A stretch of 37,057 bases of DNA from Microbacteriaceae bacterium PS02068 (GCA_029959325.1 JASCPF010000031.1:1-37057), one strand, 5' to 3'. Positions 1 through 8,899 are shown, counted from the first letter of the stretch. Notes: a model not told the origin generated them from the sequence alone. Program-made: numbers and translations.

Positions 1-1200
1 GGGCACAGCCGGCGCGGGCGCGACGCCCACAGCACGTTTGCCGGCGGGCGGCGCCACCGCAGCCACCCCGGCGGGGCCCGCCGACTCCGACGCCAGCACG
101 CGCGCGACGAGCAGCTCGAGCTGCAGCCGCGGCGAGGTGGCGCCGGTCATGTCGTCGAGCGCGTTGACGGCGAGGTCGGCGATGCGCGAGAGTCGGTCGG
201 TGCCGAAGACCGTCGCCTGCCGCGACATGCGCTCGAGCTCGTCGGCGGGCACGCCGCGCAGCACCGATGTCGCGCCCTCACCCGTCGCGGCGATGATGAT
301 CAAGTCGCGCAGCCGCTCGAGCAGATCGTCGACGAAACGGCGCGGATCCTGCCCGGTCTGCACGACCCGGTCGATCGCGGCGAAGGCCGCGCCCGCGTCG
401 TGTACGGCGAAGGCGTTCACGACCTCGTCGAGCAGCTCGGCGTGCGTGTAGCCGAGCAGGGCGACCGCACGCTTGTACTTCACCAACGCGGTCCCCGAGC
501 TTGTCGAAGGGTCGGAGCCCGCGATCAGCTGATCGAGCAGCGACAGCGTGTCACGGGGTGACCCGCCACCGGCCCGCACGACGAGCGGCAGCACGCCGGC
601 TTCGACCTGCACGCCCTCTTGCGCGCACAGCTGCTCGACGTATTCGAGCATCGCGGCCGGCGCGACGAGTCGGAACGGGTAGTGGTGGGTGCGCGATCGG
701 ATCGTGCCGATGACCTTCTCAGGCTCGGTCGTGGCGAAGATGAACTTGACGTGATCGGGCGGCTCTTCGACGAGCTTCAGCAGCGCGTTGAAGCCCTGCG
801 GCGTCACCATGTGCGCCTCGTCGAGGATGAAGATCTTGAAGCGATCGCGCGCGGGCGCGAAGATCGCGCGTTCGCGCAGGTCGCGCGCGTCGTCGACGCC
901 GTTGTGGGATGCCGCGTCGATCTCGACCACGTCGAGCGAGCCTCCCCCGCCGCGACCGAGCTCGATGCAGCTGTCGCACGTGCCGCACGGGGTGTCGGTC
1001 GGGCCCTCGGCGCAGTTGAGGCACCGCGCCAGAATGCGCGCCGACGTGGTCTTTCCGCACCCGCGCGGGCCGCTGAACAGGTAGGCGTGACCGACGCGGT
1101 CGCCGCGCAGCGCCGTCATCAGCGGATCGGTGACCTGGGCCTGCCCGATCATCTCGCCGAAGCTCTCGGGCCGGTAGCGGCGATACAGGGCGGTGGTCAC
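1..1200 (-). CDS. dnaX: DNA polymerase III subunit gamma/tau, N-terminal part (runs off the window)
   Basis: This is the clamp-loader ATPase of the replicative polymerase; 400 codons are visible and the C-terminus lies outside the window. The start is GTG at 1200 (V-T-T-A-L-Y-R-R-Y-R-P). Visible motifs are Walker A GPRGCGKT at residues 44-51, four zinc-binding cysteines near 63-78, Walker B LDEAH at 126-130 and the sensor-1 region FIFATTEP near 153-160. Residues 230-237 (D-P-S-T-S-S-G-T) are encoded exactly by a 24-bp interspersed repeat, between LDQLIAGS and the next domain (KYKRAVALLGYTHAELLDEV). I remember other actinobacterial DnaX proteins having a short linker without this peptide there. 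The start is preceded at 6 nt by TAGGCT, so the mRNA is probably leaderless. No long A-run slippage site for making gamma from tau is seen in the visible part. Confidence 0.96.
   Translation of the reverse strand, partial: MTTALYRRYRPESFGEMIGQAQVTDPLMTALRGDRVGHAYLFSGPRGCGKTTSARILARCLNCAEGPTDTPCGTCDSCIELGRGGGGSLDVVEIDAASHNGVDDARDLRERAIFAPARDRFKIFILDEAHMVTPQGFNALLKLVEEPPDHVKFIFATTEPEKVIGTIRSRTHHYPFRLVAPAAMLEYVEQLCAQEGVQVEAGVLPLVVRAGGGSPRDTLSLLDQLIAGSDPSTSSGTALVKYKRAVALLGYTHAELLDEVVNAFAVHDAGAAFAAIDRVVQTGQDPRRFVDDLLERLRDLIIIAATGEGATSVLRGVPADELERMSRQATVFGTDRLSRIADLAVNALDDMTGATSPRLQLELLVARVLASESAGPAGVAAVAPPAGKRAVGVAPAPAVP
490..513 (-). repeat. 24-bp interspersed repeat copy inside dnaX
   Basis: On the minus strand the word starts GACCCTTCGACAAGCTCGGG and ends GACC. 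It matches the units clustered at 15.8 and 16.4 kb. It spans exactly eight codons of dnaX in frame and encodes D-P-S-T-S-S-G-T. Its inner part can fold as a short hairpin with a CAAGC loop. Confidence 0.85.
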
Positions 1201-1212
1201 CCGAACAGCCTA
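1201..1212 (-). promoter_or_regulatory. Leaderless promoter -10 box for dnaX
   Basis: TAGGCT (1212-1207) lies 6 nt before the GTG start. TANNNT is the usual actinobacterial -10, and this spacing puts transcription start on or next to the start codon. No convincing -35 is seen. Confidence 0.6.
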
Positions 1213-1300
1213 CGGCGTGCGCCCGACATCGCGTCCGGCGGGCGGGTGGGCGCCGCGCCGCGCCGGGAACACAAGCACGCGGCGAGCCGTTGCACCCGGA

Positions 1301-2446
1301 GTGGAACTGCAGTCGGTCGACGTCGCCGTGATCGGCGCGGGCCAGGCGGGGCTTTCGGCGGCGTATCACCTGCGCCGGCGCGGCTACGAGCCCCCAGGCA
1401 CCGCCGCGGCCGGGCAGCCCACGTTCGTCGTGCTCGACGCCGATGCCGCCCCCGGCGGAGCCTGGCAGCATCGTTGGGCGTCGCTGCACATGGCGACCGT
1501 CAATGGCATCCACGAACTGCCGGGGTTCCCTGTGCCGCCGGCTGATCCCGGCGCCGAGGCGCGCACGGTGGTGCCCGCCTACTTCGCGGCGTACGAAGAC
1601 CGGTTCGACCTCCGAGTGCGGCGCCCGATCGACGTGCGTGCCGTGCGCCGTGCCGATGCAGATCCAGGCGGCCGGCTGCTCGTCGAAACCGACCACGGCA
1701 CCTGGTCGACGCGCGACGTGATCAACGCGACAGGCACGTGGCGACGCCCATTCTGGCCGCACGTTCCCGGCGCCGACACGTTCGCGGGCAGGCAGCTGCA
1801 CGTGCACGACTACGTCTCGGCCGCCGAGTTCGCGGGCCGGCGGGTCGTGATCGTCGGCGCGGGAATCTCGGCCGTGCAGCTGCTCGACGAGATCTCGCAC
1901 GTCACCGACACGTTCTGGGTGACGCGCGCCGAGGTGCGGTGGGATGCCACCGAGTTCGACACCGCCGCACGCATCGCGGCGATCGCGGGCGTCGAAGAGC
2001 GCGTGCGCCGCGGCGAACCGCCCGGCAGCGTCATCTCGGTCACCGGGCAGCACCGCACCGCGTGGTCGGAAGCAGCCCGCGCGCGGGGCGTGCTCGTGCG
2101 GCATCCGATGTTCACGGCGATCGAGCCGGACGGCGTGCGGATGCCTGACGGCACCCTCGAACGCGCCGACGCGATCCTCTGGGCGACCGGCTTCCGCCCC
2201 GACATCCGCCACCTCGCGCCGCTGGGGCTGCGCACGCCCTCCGGTGGCATCCGCGTCGAAGGTGGACGCTCGCTCGACGAGCCGCGCCTGTTCCTGATCG
2301 GCTACGGACCGTCGCAGTCGACGGTCGGCGCGAACCGCGCCGGACGCGACGCCGTGCGCGCGATCGTCGCCGAGCGAGGTTCGGGGTCTCACCCGCCCGC
2401 AGCGGACCAGGCGATCAGGCGATCAGCGCAAGCGACATCAGCGTGA
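1301..2446 (+). CDS. FAD/NAD(P)-dependent flavin-containing monooxygenase-like oxidoreductase
   Basis: A 381-residue protein from GTG at 1301, chosen because VDVAVIGAGQAG, the normal N-terminal strand of the family, follows directly. The frame is open further upstream to 1193, but that stretch is unlike the family. Residues 12-17 are the FAD-binding GxGxxG. FAGRQLHVHDY near 161-171 fits the monooxygenase fingerprint FxGxxxHxxx(Y/F). A second dinucleotide site, GAGISAVQ, begins near 187, and WATGFRPD lies near the C-terminus. This points to NADPH-dependent oxygenation of an organic or heavy-metal-linked substrate (CzcO/YhjG-like), but the substrate cannot be read from sequence. It is divergent from dnaX, and its 3' end overlaps the convergent membrane-protein gene by 32 bp. 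Confidence 0.88.
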   Translation: MELQSVDVAVIGAGQAGLSAAYHLRRRGYEPPGTAAAGQPTFVVLDADAAPGGAWQHRWASLHMATVNGIHELPGFPVPPADPGAEARTVVPAYFAAYEDRFDLRVRRPIDVRAVRRADADPGGRLLVETDHGTWSTRDVINATGTWRRPFWPHVPGADTFAGRQLHVHDYVSAAEFAGRRVVIVGAGISAVQLLDEISHVTDTFWVTRAEVRWDATEFDTAARIAAIAGVEERVRRGEPPGSVISVTGQHRTAWSEAARARGVLVRHPMFTAIEPDGVRMPDGTLERADAILWATGFRPDIRHLAPLGLRTPSGGIRVEGGRSLDEPRLFLIGYGPSQSTVGANRAGRDAVRAIVAERGSGSHPPAADQAIRRSAQATSA

Positions 2447-2969
2447 CCGAGCCCGCCATCGCCGCGTACTGCGCGCGGTCGAGCGCCGCGCGGCTGCGCC
2501 ACGCGAGGCCCGCCGAGGCCACGAAGTAGGCCGCCCCCAGAACCAGTCCGGTCACCGCGAGCGAGGGAGCCGCGGTGTGATGCGCGTGGCCACCGTCGAG
2601 CATCGCGCCGCCAGGCCCCGCGCCACCGACCACTGCGCCGCCGGTCATCGACATCATGAGAGCCGCCATCACGACCATTCCCGTCGCCGAGTGGACGGCC
2701 ATGGCGGTGCCGCCGCCCATCACGTCACTCATCGCGGCATCGGCGCGCGCCCGACCGCGCCCGCGCACCGCCGCGAGGAGCATCGCGCCACCGACGAGCG
2801 CCGCGACCCACCAGATGACGGGCACGAAGCCGGTCACCGCGGCATCCACCATCGCGATCATCATGAGCAGCGCCGCGCCGAGTTCGACGGCCCGCGCCCG
2901 CCGACGGTCGGCTGCGACGCAGCACAGACCGACCGCGGCGGGCGCGAGCGCAAGGAGGTGCAGGATCAC
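2415..2969 (-). CDS. Met/His-rich integral membrane protein, last gene of the amine oxidase operon
   Basis: A 184-residue protein from GTG at 2969, four bases after the amine oxidase stop, so almost certainly co-transcribed and translationally coupled. It has about five hydrophobic segments. A central stretch (near residues 80-130) is unusually rich in methionine, including MVVMAALMMSM, and is followed by GGHAHH. It resembles small actinobacterial membrane proteins of the DUF5134 type, but that family call is a low-confidence recollection. Met and His clusters in a membrane protein next to a copper enzyme suggest copper handling or cofactor assembly; this is inference only. Its 3' end overlaps the convergent monooxygenase gene. 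Confidence 0.75.
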   Translation of the reverse strand: MILHLLALAPAAVGLCCVAADRRRARAVELGAALLMMIAMVDAAVTGFVPVIWWVAALVGGAMLLAAVRGRGRARADAAMSDVMGGGTAMAVHSATGMVVMAALMMSMTGGAVVGGAGPGGAMLDGGHAHHTAAPSLAVTGLVLGAAYFVASAGLAWRSRAALDRAQYAAMAGSVTLMSLALIA

Positions 2970-2973
2970 GTCG

Positions 2974-4989
2974 TCAACAGTGGCAGGCGTGGCCGTCGCC
3001 GGCGTGACCCTGCGCGCTGTGATCGTGACCGTGTGCGCTGTGATCGTGGCCGGATGCCGGGGCGCAGTGACCCGCCGGAGCCGGCACGTTCAGCACGGGG
3101 TTGCGCTCGAAGAAGTTGTACGGCTTGAGCGTGAACTTGGCGTAGTCCATCGGCATGACCGGCCAGTCCTCGTTGCGCGGGAAGTGCGTGAGCCCGAACG
3201 TGTGCCAGAGCACGAGGTCCTCGCCCACGAGCGGCTCGTCGCCCGCGATGAAGGCCGGGATGCCCGCGCCGCCCGGGTGCTGGTTGACGAAATCGCCCGC
3301 CGCGTAGCGCTCGTCGGGGTCGTACTTCGTGACGAAGAGGTTCTTCGTCGCGAACGCCGCGCGCGAGGCGATCGACGAGTCGTCGTCGGCGAGCAGCACG
3401 GGCGTCTCGGTCGGGAACAGCACGTACGACGTCGGCTGGCCGAGCGAGGTCGTCTGCTCGGTCGAGGCGATCTGCCAGACGCGGTTGCGCGCTCCGTCGG
3501 CCACGCGACCCGACACGAGCTCGGACGTGATCGGCGTCACCTGCTTCGTGAAGGCGTTGCCCGCGGGGTTCGTCGCCGAGACCGGCACTCGCACCGCGTC
3601 GATCTCGTTCACGACGTTCGCGACGCCGTCGACGGTCATGTCCAGGCGCGCAGAGAAGAGGTGCTGGTGATACGGCGCGCCCAGTCCCGGGGCGACCTGC
3701 GAGGCGAACGGGTAGTCCTCGCCCGGGTAGGCCGAGGTGAAAAGGATGCCCGTGAGCTTCGCCTCGCACTCGATCGTGCCGTCGAGGTAGAGGTACCAGA
3801 AGAAGCCGTAGTCGTAGTTGCCGACGGTCGTGAAGAACGAGATCACGAGGCGGCGCTGGCGGCGCACCTCGCTCGAGCCCGTGAAGATGTCGGTGTGCTT
3901 CCACAGTGATCCGAAGTCCTCTTCGTGCATGCAGACGCCGTTGCGCACGGTGCGGGGAGCGCCGAGCTCGTCGGCGAGCACGGCATCCACATAGGTGATG
4001 TCGCCGACGCAGTCGCAGCCGAGCTCGAGCTCGTTCGTGTAGCGGCCGAACAGGTACTCCCCCGTGTCGAAGTAGTTCTGCCAGAAGCGGTTCGGCGCGG
4101 GGTCGGCGTAGGGCACGACCATCTCGCTGATCGAACCGCGGTACATGACCGGCCGGTCCTTGAACGTGAGCTGACGCAGGATCAGGCCCTCGCGCGTGTC
4201 GAAGCCGATGCGCAGGTCCCAGTCACCCCAGACGACGTGCTCGTCGTCGACGGTGAAGCTCGATCCTTCCGGCTGCGTGATGACGATCGGCTTCAGCCCC
4301 TCGAGCGGCGCGCCCTGCAGCTCGGGGTCGTCGAAGTTGCCGCTCGTCTCGGGCACCATGAAGCCGGGAGTGTCGACGATGTCGATCACGGCACGCGCGG
4401 CGACGTCGATGTAAGCGGTCAGCCCGTCGACCGGGTGGGCCCACGGGTGGTCCTTCGGGTGGTCCTGCCGGAACGCGAAGGTGCGCAGGATGCGCCGCCC
4501 CTCCTCCCCCGGCAGCCCGTAGCTGCCCGCCGACAGCGGCACGAGCACGACGTCGTCGACGCTCAGGCCGCGTGCCGCGAGCGCGGCGACCCAGGCCTCG
4601 TCCTCGTTCGCGATGACCCCGACCTCTTCGAACTCGGCGTCGAGGATGGGCAGCTGGCCGGCGGTGCCGTCGAGCACCGTCTCGCGCAGCACGGCGCCGG
4701 TGCGCAGCGAGACGATGAGGTCGCTCGAGCGCGTCGTGGTCATGTCGAGCAGCTGCACGCGCGCGGCGCGCTCGGGCACCGCAGCGCCCTGCTCCCACGC
4801 GAGGATCTCACCCTTGTGCGGCTCTTCGAGGCCGACGTACGCGAAGCGGGTGCGCTCGGTCGTCGTCGGCAGCGCGAGCACGACGGCGCGGACGGCGTCG
4901 ATCTCGGCCGCCGACAATGAGGCGAGCGGGTGGCTGGGGGCGGGCGGGGCGGCGAAGGCCGCGACGACGGTGGGGTCGGTGATGGTCAT
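2974..4989 (-). CDS. Copper-containing primary-amine oxidase (TPQ enzyme) with His-rich C-terminal tail
   Basis: A 671-residue quinoprotein oxidising primary amines to aldehyde, ammonia and hydrogen peroxide. The topaquinone precursor is Tyr392 in VGNYDY. The catalytic-base aspartate is Asp308 in QNYFDTGEY. The copper ligands are His441 and His443 (YHQHLF) and His602 (THFPRNEDW). Cys325 or Cys327 with Cys353 can form the usual disulfide. No signal peptide is visible, so it is probably cytoplasmic like Arthrobacter enzymes. The body ends near residue 635; about 30 more residues carry HDH, HGHDH and HACHC groups, an unusual metal-binding tail. A Shine-Dalgarno AAGGAGA precedes the ATG. The permease stop lies 29 bp upstream. 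Substrates such as histamine, phenethylamine or tyramine are plausible but not resolved. Confidence 0.96.
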   Translation of the reverse strand: MTITDPTVVAAFAAPPAPSHPLASLSAAEIDAVRAVVLALPTTTERTRFAYVGLEEPHKGEILAWEQGAAVPERAARVQLLDMTTTRSSDLIVSLRTGAVLRETVLDGTAGQLPILDAEFEEVGVIANEDEAWVAALAARGLSVDDVVLVPLSAGSYGLPGEEGRRILRTFAFRQDHPKDHPWAHPVDGLTAYIDVAARAVIDIVDTPGFMVPETSGNFDDPELQGAPLEGLKPIVITQPEGSSFTVDDEHVVWGDWDLRIGFDTREGLILRQLTFKDRPVMYRGSISEMVVPYADPAPNRFWQNYFDTGEYLFGRYTNELELGCDCVGDITYVDAVLADELGAPRTVRNGVCMHEEDFGSLWKHTDIFTGSSEVRRQRRLVISFFTTVGNYDYGFFWYLYLDGTIECEAKLTGILFTSAYPGEDYPFASQVAPGLGAPYHQHLFSARLDMTVDGVANVVNEIDAVRVPVSATNPAGNAFTKQVTPITSELVSGRVADGARNRVWQIASTEQTTSLGQPTSYVLFPTETPVLLADDDSSIASRAAFATKNLFVTKYDPDERYAAGDFVNQHPGGAGIPAFIAGDEPLVGEDLVLWHTFGLTHFPRNEDWPVMPMDYAKFTLKPYNFFERNPVLNVPAPAGHCAPASGHDHSAHGHDHSAQGHAGDGHACHC
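3005..3046 (-). repeat. Two tandem 21-bp units encoding the His-rich tail
   Basis: Units 3005-3025 and 3026-3046 differ at only two positions and encode the heptad with HGHDHSA character at the C-terminus of the amine oxidase. The tail probably grew by tandem duplication. Confidence 0.7.
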
Positions 4990-5018
4990 GTCGTTCTCCT
5001 TGAGTAGGGGATGGCAGG

Positions 5019-6491
5019 TCAGCCGGCGATGGCGTCGGTGAGCTTGGCGTAGGCGGCCGGGCGGCGCGTGCGGATCCAGGCGGCCTGCACGTAGCCGATC
5101 ACCGGGAAGACCACGACCAGGGCGATCAGGAACCAGCTGAGTCCGCCGAACACGGGCGCGCCCTCGGCATCCACATCACCGACCATGATCGGGAAGTAGG
5201 CGACGATGAGCGCCGCCGACAGCACGAGCCCGATGAAGCCGAGCGCGGGTGCGATCACCGTCTGCCAGAGGCGCCGGTCTTTGCGGGTGCGCAGGAAGTA
5301 GACGATGACCGCGACCGAGGTGACCGCCATGAGGATCGCGATCGCGAGGGTCGCGACACCCGCGAACCACGTGAACACGGCGAGCACGGGATCGAGCTGG
5401 AACAGCGCGAACACCGCGATGAGCACGGCCGCCGTCGCGGTCTGCACGAGCGACGAGGTGTGCGGCGAGAGGTGCCGCTCGTGCACGGCGGAGAGTCGCT
5501 CGGGCAGGACACCCGCGCTCGACATGGAGTGCTGATAGCGCGTGACGACGTTGTGGAACGAGAGCACGCACGCGAACATCGAGGTGATCAGGAGCACGTT
5601 CGTGATGATCTCGCCGGCGCTGCCGAGGTAGATCGCCATCGTGCGGAGGATCAGGCTGCCGGGGTCGGTGGCGGCCGCATCGACGATCGCGCTCGGGCCC
5701 CACGCCATCACGAGACCCCAGGATGCCACCGTGTAGAAGACGCCGATGCCGATGACGGCCATGTACGTGGCGCGCGGGATGGTCTTGTCAGGATCCTTCG
5801 CCTCGTCGCGGAAGATCGCCGTCGCCTCGAAGCCGATGAAGGCCGCGATCGCGAACATGAGCCCGACGCCGGGCGAACCGCTGACGACGTTCGAGGGCTC
5901 GAACGGCGCGAGGCTGAGCCCCTCGGGCGCCGAGAACAGCACGACCGCGACGAGCACCGCGACGATCCCGACCTCGGCGATCAGCAGCACGCCGAGCACC
6001 TTGCTCGAGAGGTCGATGTGCCGATAGCCCAGGATGCCCACGAGCCCGATGACGAGCAGCGAGAACAGCCACCACGGCAGCGTGACCCCGAGGGTCGACT
6101 GCGCCGTGTAGGCGAGGATGTAGCCGACGTAGCCGTAGACCGAGACCTGGATGGTCGTGTAGGTCAGCATCGCGATCCACGCGGCGGCGAGGCCCGTCGA
6201 CCGGCCGAGACCGTAGCCGACGTACGTGAAGAACGCGCCCGGCTTCGGGATGTGCCGCGACATGGTCGACAGGCCGACGGCGAACAGCAGCAGGATGACG
6301 GCGCTGATCGCGTAGAGCGCGGGGAAGCCCACGCCGTTGCCGAGCAGGATGCCGAGCGGAGCCGCACCGCCGATGACGGTGAGCGGCGACGCGGCGGCGA
6401 CGACCATGAAGACGATCGCGGTGGCGCCCAGCGATCCGGAGAGCGCGCGGGCAGGGACGGTGGTGGTGCCGGGAGCTTCGAGTCTGGTCAT
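5019..6491 (-). CDS. APC-superfamily amino acid/amine permease
   Basis: A 490-residue secondary transporter with about twelve hydrophobic helices. The ATG at 6491 is chosen because a good Shine-Dalgarno (GAGAGG) lies 5-6 nt upstream and the family's first helix (GATAIVFMVVAAASPL) begins about 20 residues in; the frame stays open to 6542 without a comparable site. Family marks include the helix-1 break region ASPLTVIGG and the cytoplasmic segment GFEATAIFRDEAKDP typical of amino acid permeases. It is the first gene of the operon permease, amine oxidase, membrane protein, so import of the amine substrate is the natural role. The specificity itself is inference. Transcription starts in the 220-bp region shared with the divergent broken permease. 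Confidence 0.92.
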   Translation of the reverse strand: MTRLEAPGTTTVPARALSGSLGATAIVFMVVAAASPLTVIGGAAPLGILLGNGVGFPALYAISAVILLLFAVGLSTMSRHIPKPGAFFTYVGYGLGRSTGLAAAWIAMLTYTTIQVSVYGYVGYILAYTAQSTLGVTLPWWLFSLLVIGLVGILGYRHIDLSSKVLGVLLIAEVGIVAVLVAVVLFSAPEGLSLAPFEPSNVVSGSPGVGLMFAIAAFIGFEATAIFRDEAKDPDKTIPRATYMAVIGIGVFYTVASWGLVMAWGPSAIVDAAATDPGSLILRTMAIYLGSAGEIITNVLLITSMFACVLSFHNVVTRYQHSMSSAGVLPERLSAVHERHLSPHTSSLVQTATAAVLIAVFALFQLDPVLAVFTWFAGVATLAIAILMAVTSVAVIVYFLRTRKDRRLWQTVIAPALGFIGLVLSAALIVAYFPIMVGDVDAEGAPVFGGLSWFLIALVVVFPVIGYVQAAWIRTRRPAAYAKLTDAIAG

Positions 6492-6711
6492 GATGACCTC
6501 TCTTCGGGAGGGTGGTGCCGGGCGGGGAGGGGCGGATGCCACGAGCTTGACGCGGCCGCATCACGTCACCGTCTCGCGGCCGTGAAAAATCGGCGCGCGC
6601 GGAACGGGATCGCGGTGCCGGGGTGTCTCATTCGGGGAAACGATGCGGAAACACGGGTGTCGCCCGGGGGCAACGGCCGCGCCGTACGATCGCGGCGACG
6701 GGAGGTGGGAC
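6492..6711. promoter_or_regulatory. Divergent control region between the two permease genes
   Basis: 220 bp without a credible gene, holding the promoters of both divergent units. Two direct copies of GGAAAC (6636-6641 and 6647-6652) lie 11 bp apart, about one helical turn, near the plus-strand gene; they could be a regulator site, for instance for the nearby IclR protein. GGGAGGTGGG ahead of 6712 is the Shine-Dalgarno of the plus-strand gene. No clear -10/-35 pair could be assigned. Confidence 0.4.
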
Positions 6712-8196
6712 ATGACCGCACTGGAGCGCGCGATCCGCAGCCCCGCGCCGGTGCACGACTTCGGTGCACGGTCGCCGCTGCACGGCCTCGACCGGCGCAG
6801 CGTGGGCTTCGTCGACGTCATGGCGCAGTCGGTCGCCGCCGTCGCCCCCGCCGCCGCCGCGACGACCATCGCGCTGCTCGTCGCGGGCGTCTCGCCGGGC
6901 GCGGTCGTGGTGTCGCTGCTGGTCGCCGGCATCCTGAGCCTGCTCGTCGCCGGCACGGTCGGGCAGTTCGCGCGGCGCTTCGCCGCCTCGGGCGCCCTCT
7001 ACACCTACACCGCCCGCGGGCTCGGGCCCCGCAGCGGGCTCGCCGCAGGCGCCGCCGTGCTCGTCGGCTACGGCGCGATCGCGATGTTCGCTCTCCTCGG
7101 CGGCGCGTATTACACGACGCTGCTGCTGGGACGCGTGTGGCCGGGCATCGACAGCCCGGCCGGGATCGCGCTCGTGCTCCTCGGCGAAGCAGCCCTCCTC
7201 GCACTGGTGCTGGTCCGGGGCATCCGGATCTCGTCTCGTGTCGCGCTCGTGGTCGAAGGTGTCTCGGTCGCCCTCATTGTCGCGCTCCTCGTGGCGCTGC
7301 TCGGCAGCATCGGGCCCATCGACCCTGCGGCCCTCCTGCCGGGCCCCGGCGACACTCCGCTGACGGTCGCCGCCGGCGCGCTCGTCGCCCTGACCGCGTA
7401 CGTCGGCTTCGAGAGTGCGGCGACGCTCGGCGTCGAGGCGCGCACGCCGCTGCGCACCGTGCCGCGAGCCATTCGTGCGACGGTTCTCATCGCCCTCGCG
7501 CTCTACCTGCTGGCCGCCGTCGCGCAGGTGGCAGGGTTCGCGGCCCTCGGTCGCGACTTCGCGAGCAGCGCCTCACCCGTCAACGAGCTGGCCGACGCCT
7601 ACGGCCTGGGCGGCTGGGCGGTCGCGGCCGACGTCGGCATCGCCGCGTCGTTCCTCGCGTGCGCGATCGGGTCGACCACGGCGCTCAGCCGCGTGCTCTT
7701 CGCGATGGGACGCGACGGTGTCGTCCCTCCCCTCGCCGGCCGCACCCACCGCCGGTTCGGCACGCCGATCGGGGCGATCGCGGTGGCGCTGCCCATCGTG
7801 ATCGGCGTTCCGCTGGCGCTCGTGCTCGCGGGCGTCGACCTGCGGGATGCCATGCACCTGACCATCGCCGTGGGCGGCGTCGGCTAAATCCTCTCCTACG
7901 CCCTGGTGTGCCTTGCCGCGCCGGTTTTCCTCCGCCGCATCGGCGAGCTCACCCCCACGACCCTCGTGATCTCGCTCGTGTCGGCTGTGGCGCTCCTCGC
8001 CGCGATCGTGGCGTTCGCCGTCGTCGACCTCGCGGGCGGCAGCCCCGCGATGTGGGTGGTGGCAGGCATCGCGGCGCTGTGCGCGGTGGCGATCGCGTGG
8101 CGTCTGCGCCGACCGCTGGGGCAGCTCGGCAGCTACGACGTGCCGGTCGCGGACGCGGTGCTGGGCGGCGTCGCACCCGGTGATGCGGGTGCCTGA
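6712..8196 (+). pseudogene. Second APC-family permease, interrupted by one in-frame TAA
   Basis: Starting at ATG 6712 (Shine-Dalgarno GGGAGGTGGG), the frame encodes 391 residues of an APC permease, then a TAA at 7885-7887, then a further 102 residues in the same frame to TGA at 8196. The two parts join as one transporter: ...AVGGVG, stop, ILSYALVCLAAP, where a tyrosine codon (TAC) in a conserved-looking helix would restore it by one base. The family segment GFESAATLGVEARTP is intact. As written, the product lacks the last two or three helices and is unlikely to transport. A sequencing error is the main alternative. The 3' end overlaps the IclR gene by 17 bp. Confidence 0.85.
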
Positions 8197-8899
8197 GCAG
8201 GGCGTCCGATCATCGGGGCCGGCCCTGTCGGCTCGTCAGCCACGCGCCATCCACAGCGCGCTGACCGTGCTCGAGGCGGTCGCCGAACTCGGTGCGGGCG
8301 CGACGGCGCGGGAGCTCTCGGCGCGGCTCGCCCTGCCCCGGGCGACGACCTATCGACTGCTGAACCTGCTCGTCGAGGACGAATACCTCGTGCGCACGCC
8401 CGACCTCTCCGGGTTCGCCCTCGGGGCGAAGGTGGCCCAGCTGGCCGCCGCCGTCAGCCCGCCACGGGTGCCGACGGCGGCGCGGGCGCTCATTGCGGAT
8501 GCGAGGCTCGCGATGCGCGGCGGCATCCACGTCGTCGGCTTCGCCGACCATCGGCTGCACCTGGTCGACGAGGACCCCGACTTCCCGCTGAGCGACCCGG
8601 TGCGGCTCGCGCGCGAGCCCGAGCGCTTCGCGCTGGGCCTGCTGCTGCTCGTGGCCTCGGGAGACACCGCGCCCGCCGCGACGGCGAGCGCTGCCGAGCT
8701 CGCCGCGCTGGGTGGCATCCGCCGCACCGACGGGGCGACGCCGGGCTACGGATGCCTCGCCGTGCCACTGCGCGATGCCGACGGCGCGATCGCCGGCGGC
8801 CTCGCCTTCTCAGGCCCCCGGCACCGCATCGACGACGGCGAAGCGCTCGTCGCACGCCTCGCACCGATCGCCGAGCAGCTCGCGCCCTTCGTCACCTGA
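8180..8899 (+). CDS. IclR-family transcriptional regulator
   Basis: A 239-residue regulator with an N-terminal winged helix-turn-helix (about residues 20-80; TARELSARLALPRATTYRLL) and a C-terminal ligand-sensing domain. The start is GTG 8180, or ATG 8183 one codon later; both fall inside the end of the permease frame, so translation was probably coupled to it. IclR proteins usually control a neighbouring catabolic or transport operon in response to a small-molecule effector. The position suggests control of the permeases and the amine oxidase operon, which is inference. The effector domain is somewhat short for the family but its frame is intact. Confidence 0.9.
   Translation: MMRVPEQGVRSSGPALSARQPRAIHSALTVLEAVAELGAGATARELSARLALPRATTYRLLNLLVEDEYLVRTPDLSGFALGAKVAQLAAAVSPPRVPTAARALIADARLAMRGGIHVVGFADHRLHLVDEDPDFPLSDPVRLAREPERFALGLLLLVASGDTAPAATASAAELAALGGIRRTDGATPGYGCLAVPLRDADGAIAGGLAFSGPRHRIDDGEALVARLAPIAEQLAPFVT

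Noticed and set aside
490..513. Possible intein or intron in dnaX
   Set aside because: Only eight codons long, with no splicing or endonuclease motifs; the match to the genomic repeat explains it.
7885..7887. Programmed stop-codon readthrough in the permease
   Set aside because: TAA followed by A is a poor readthrough context and no stimulatory element is seen; mutation or a base-call error is simpler.
5460..8183. A 907-codon open frame on the plus strand, and other long frames such as 719-2392 minus and 33542-36124 plus
   Set aside because: They are antisense or out-of-frame shadows of recognised genes, rich in Arg, Pro and Ala without family motifs. High GC makes stop codons rare.
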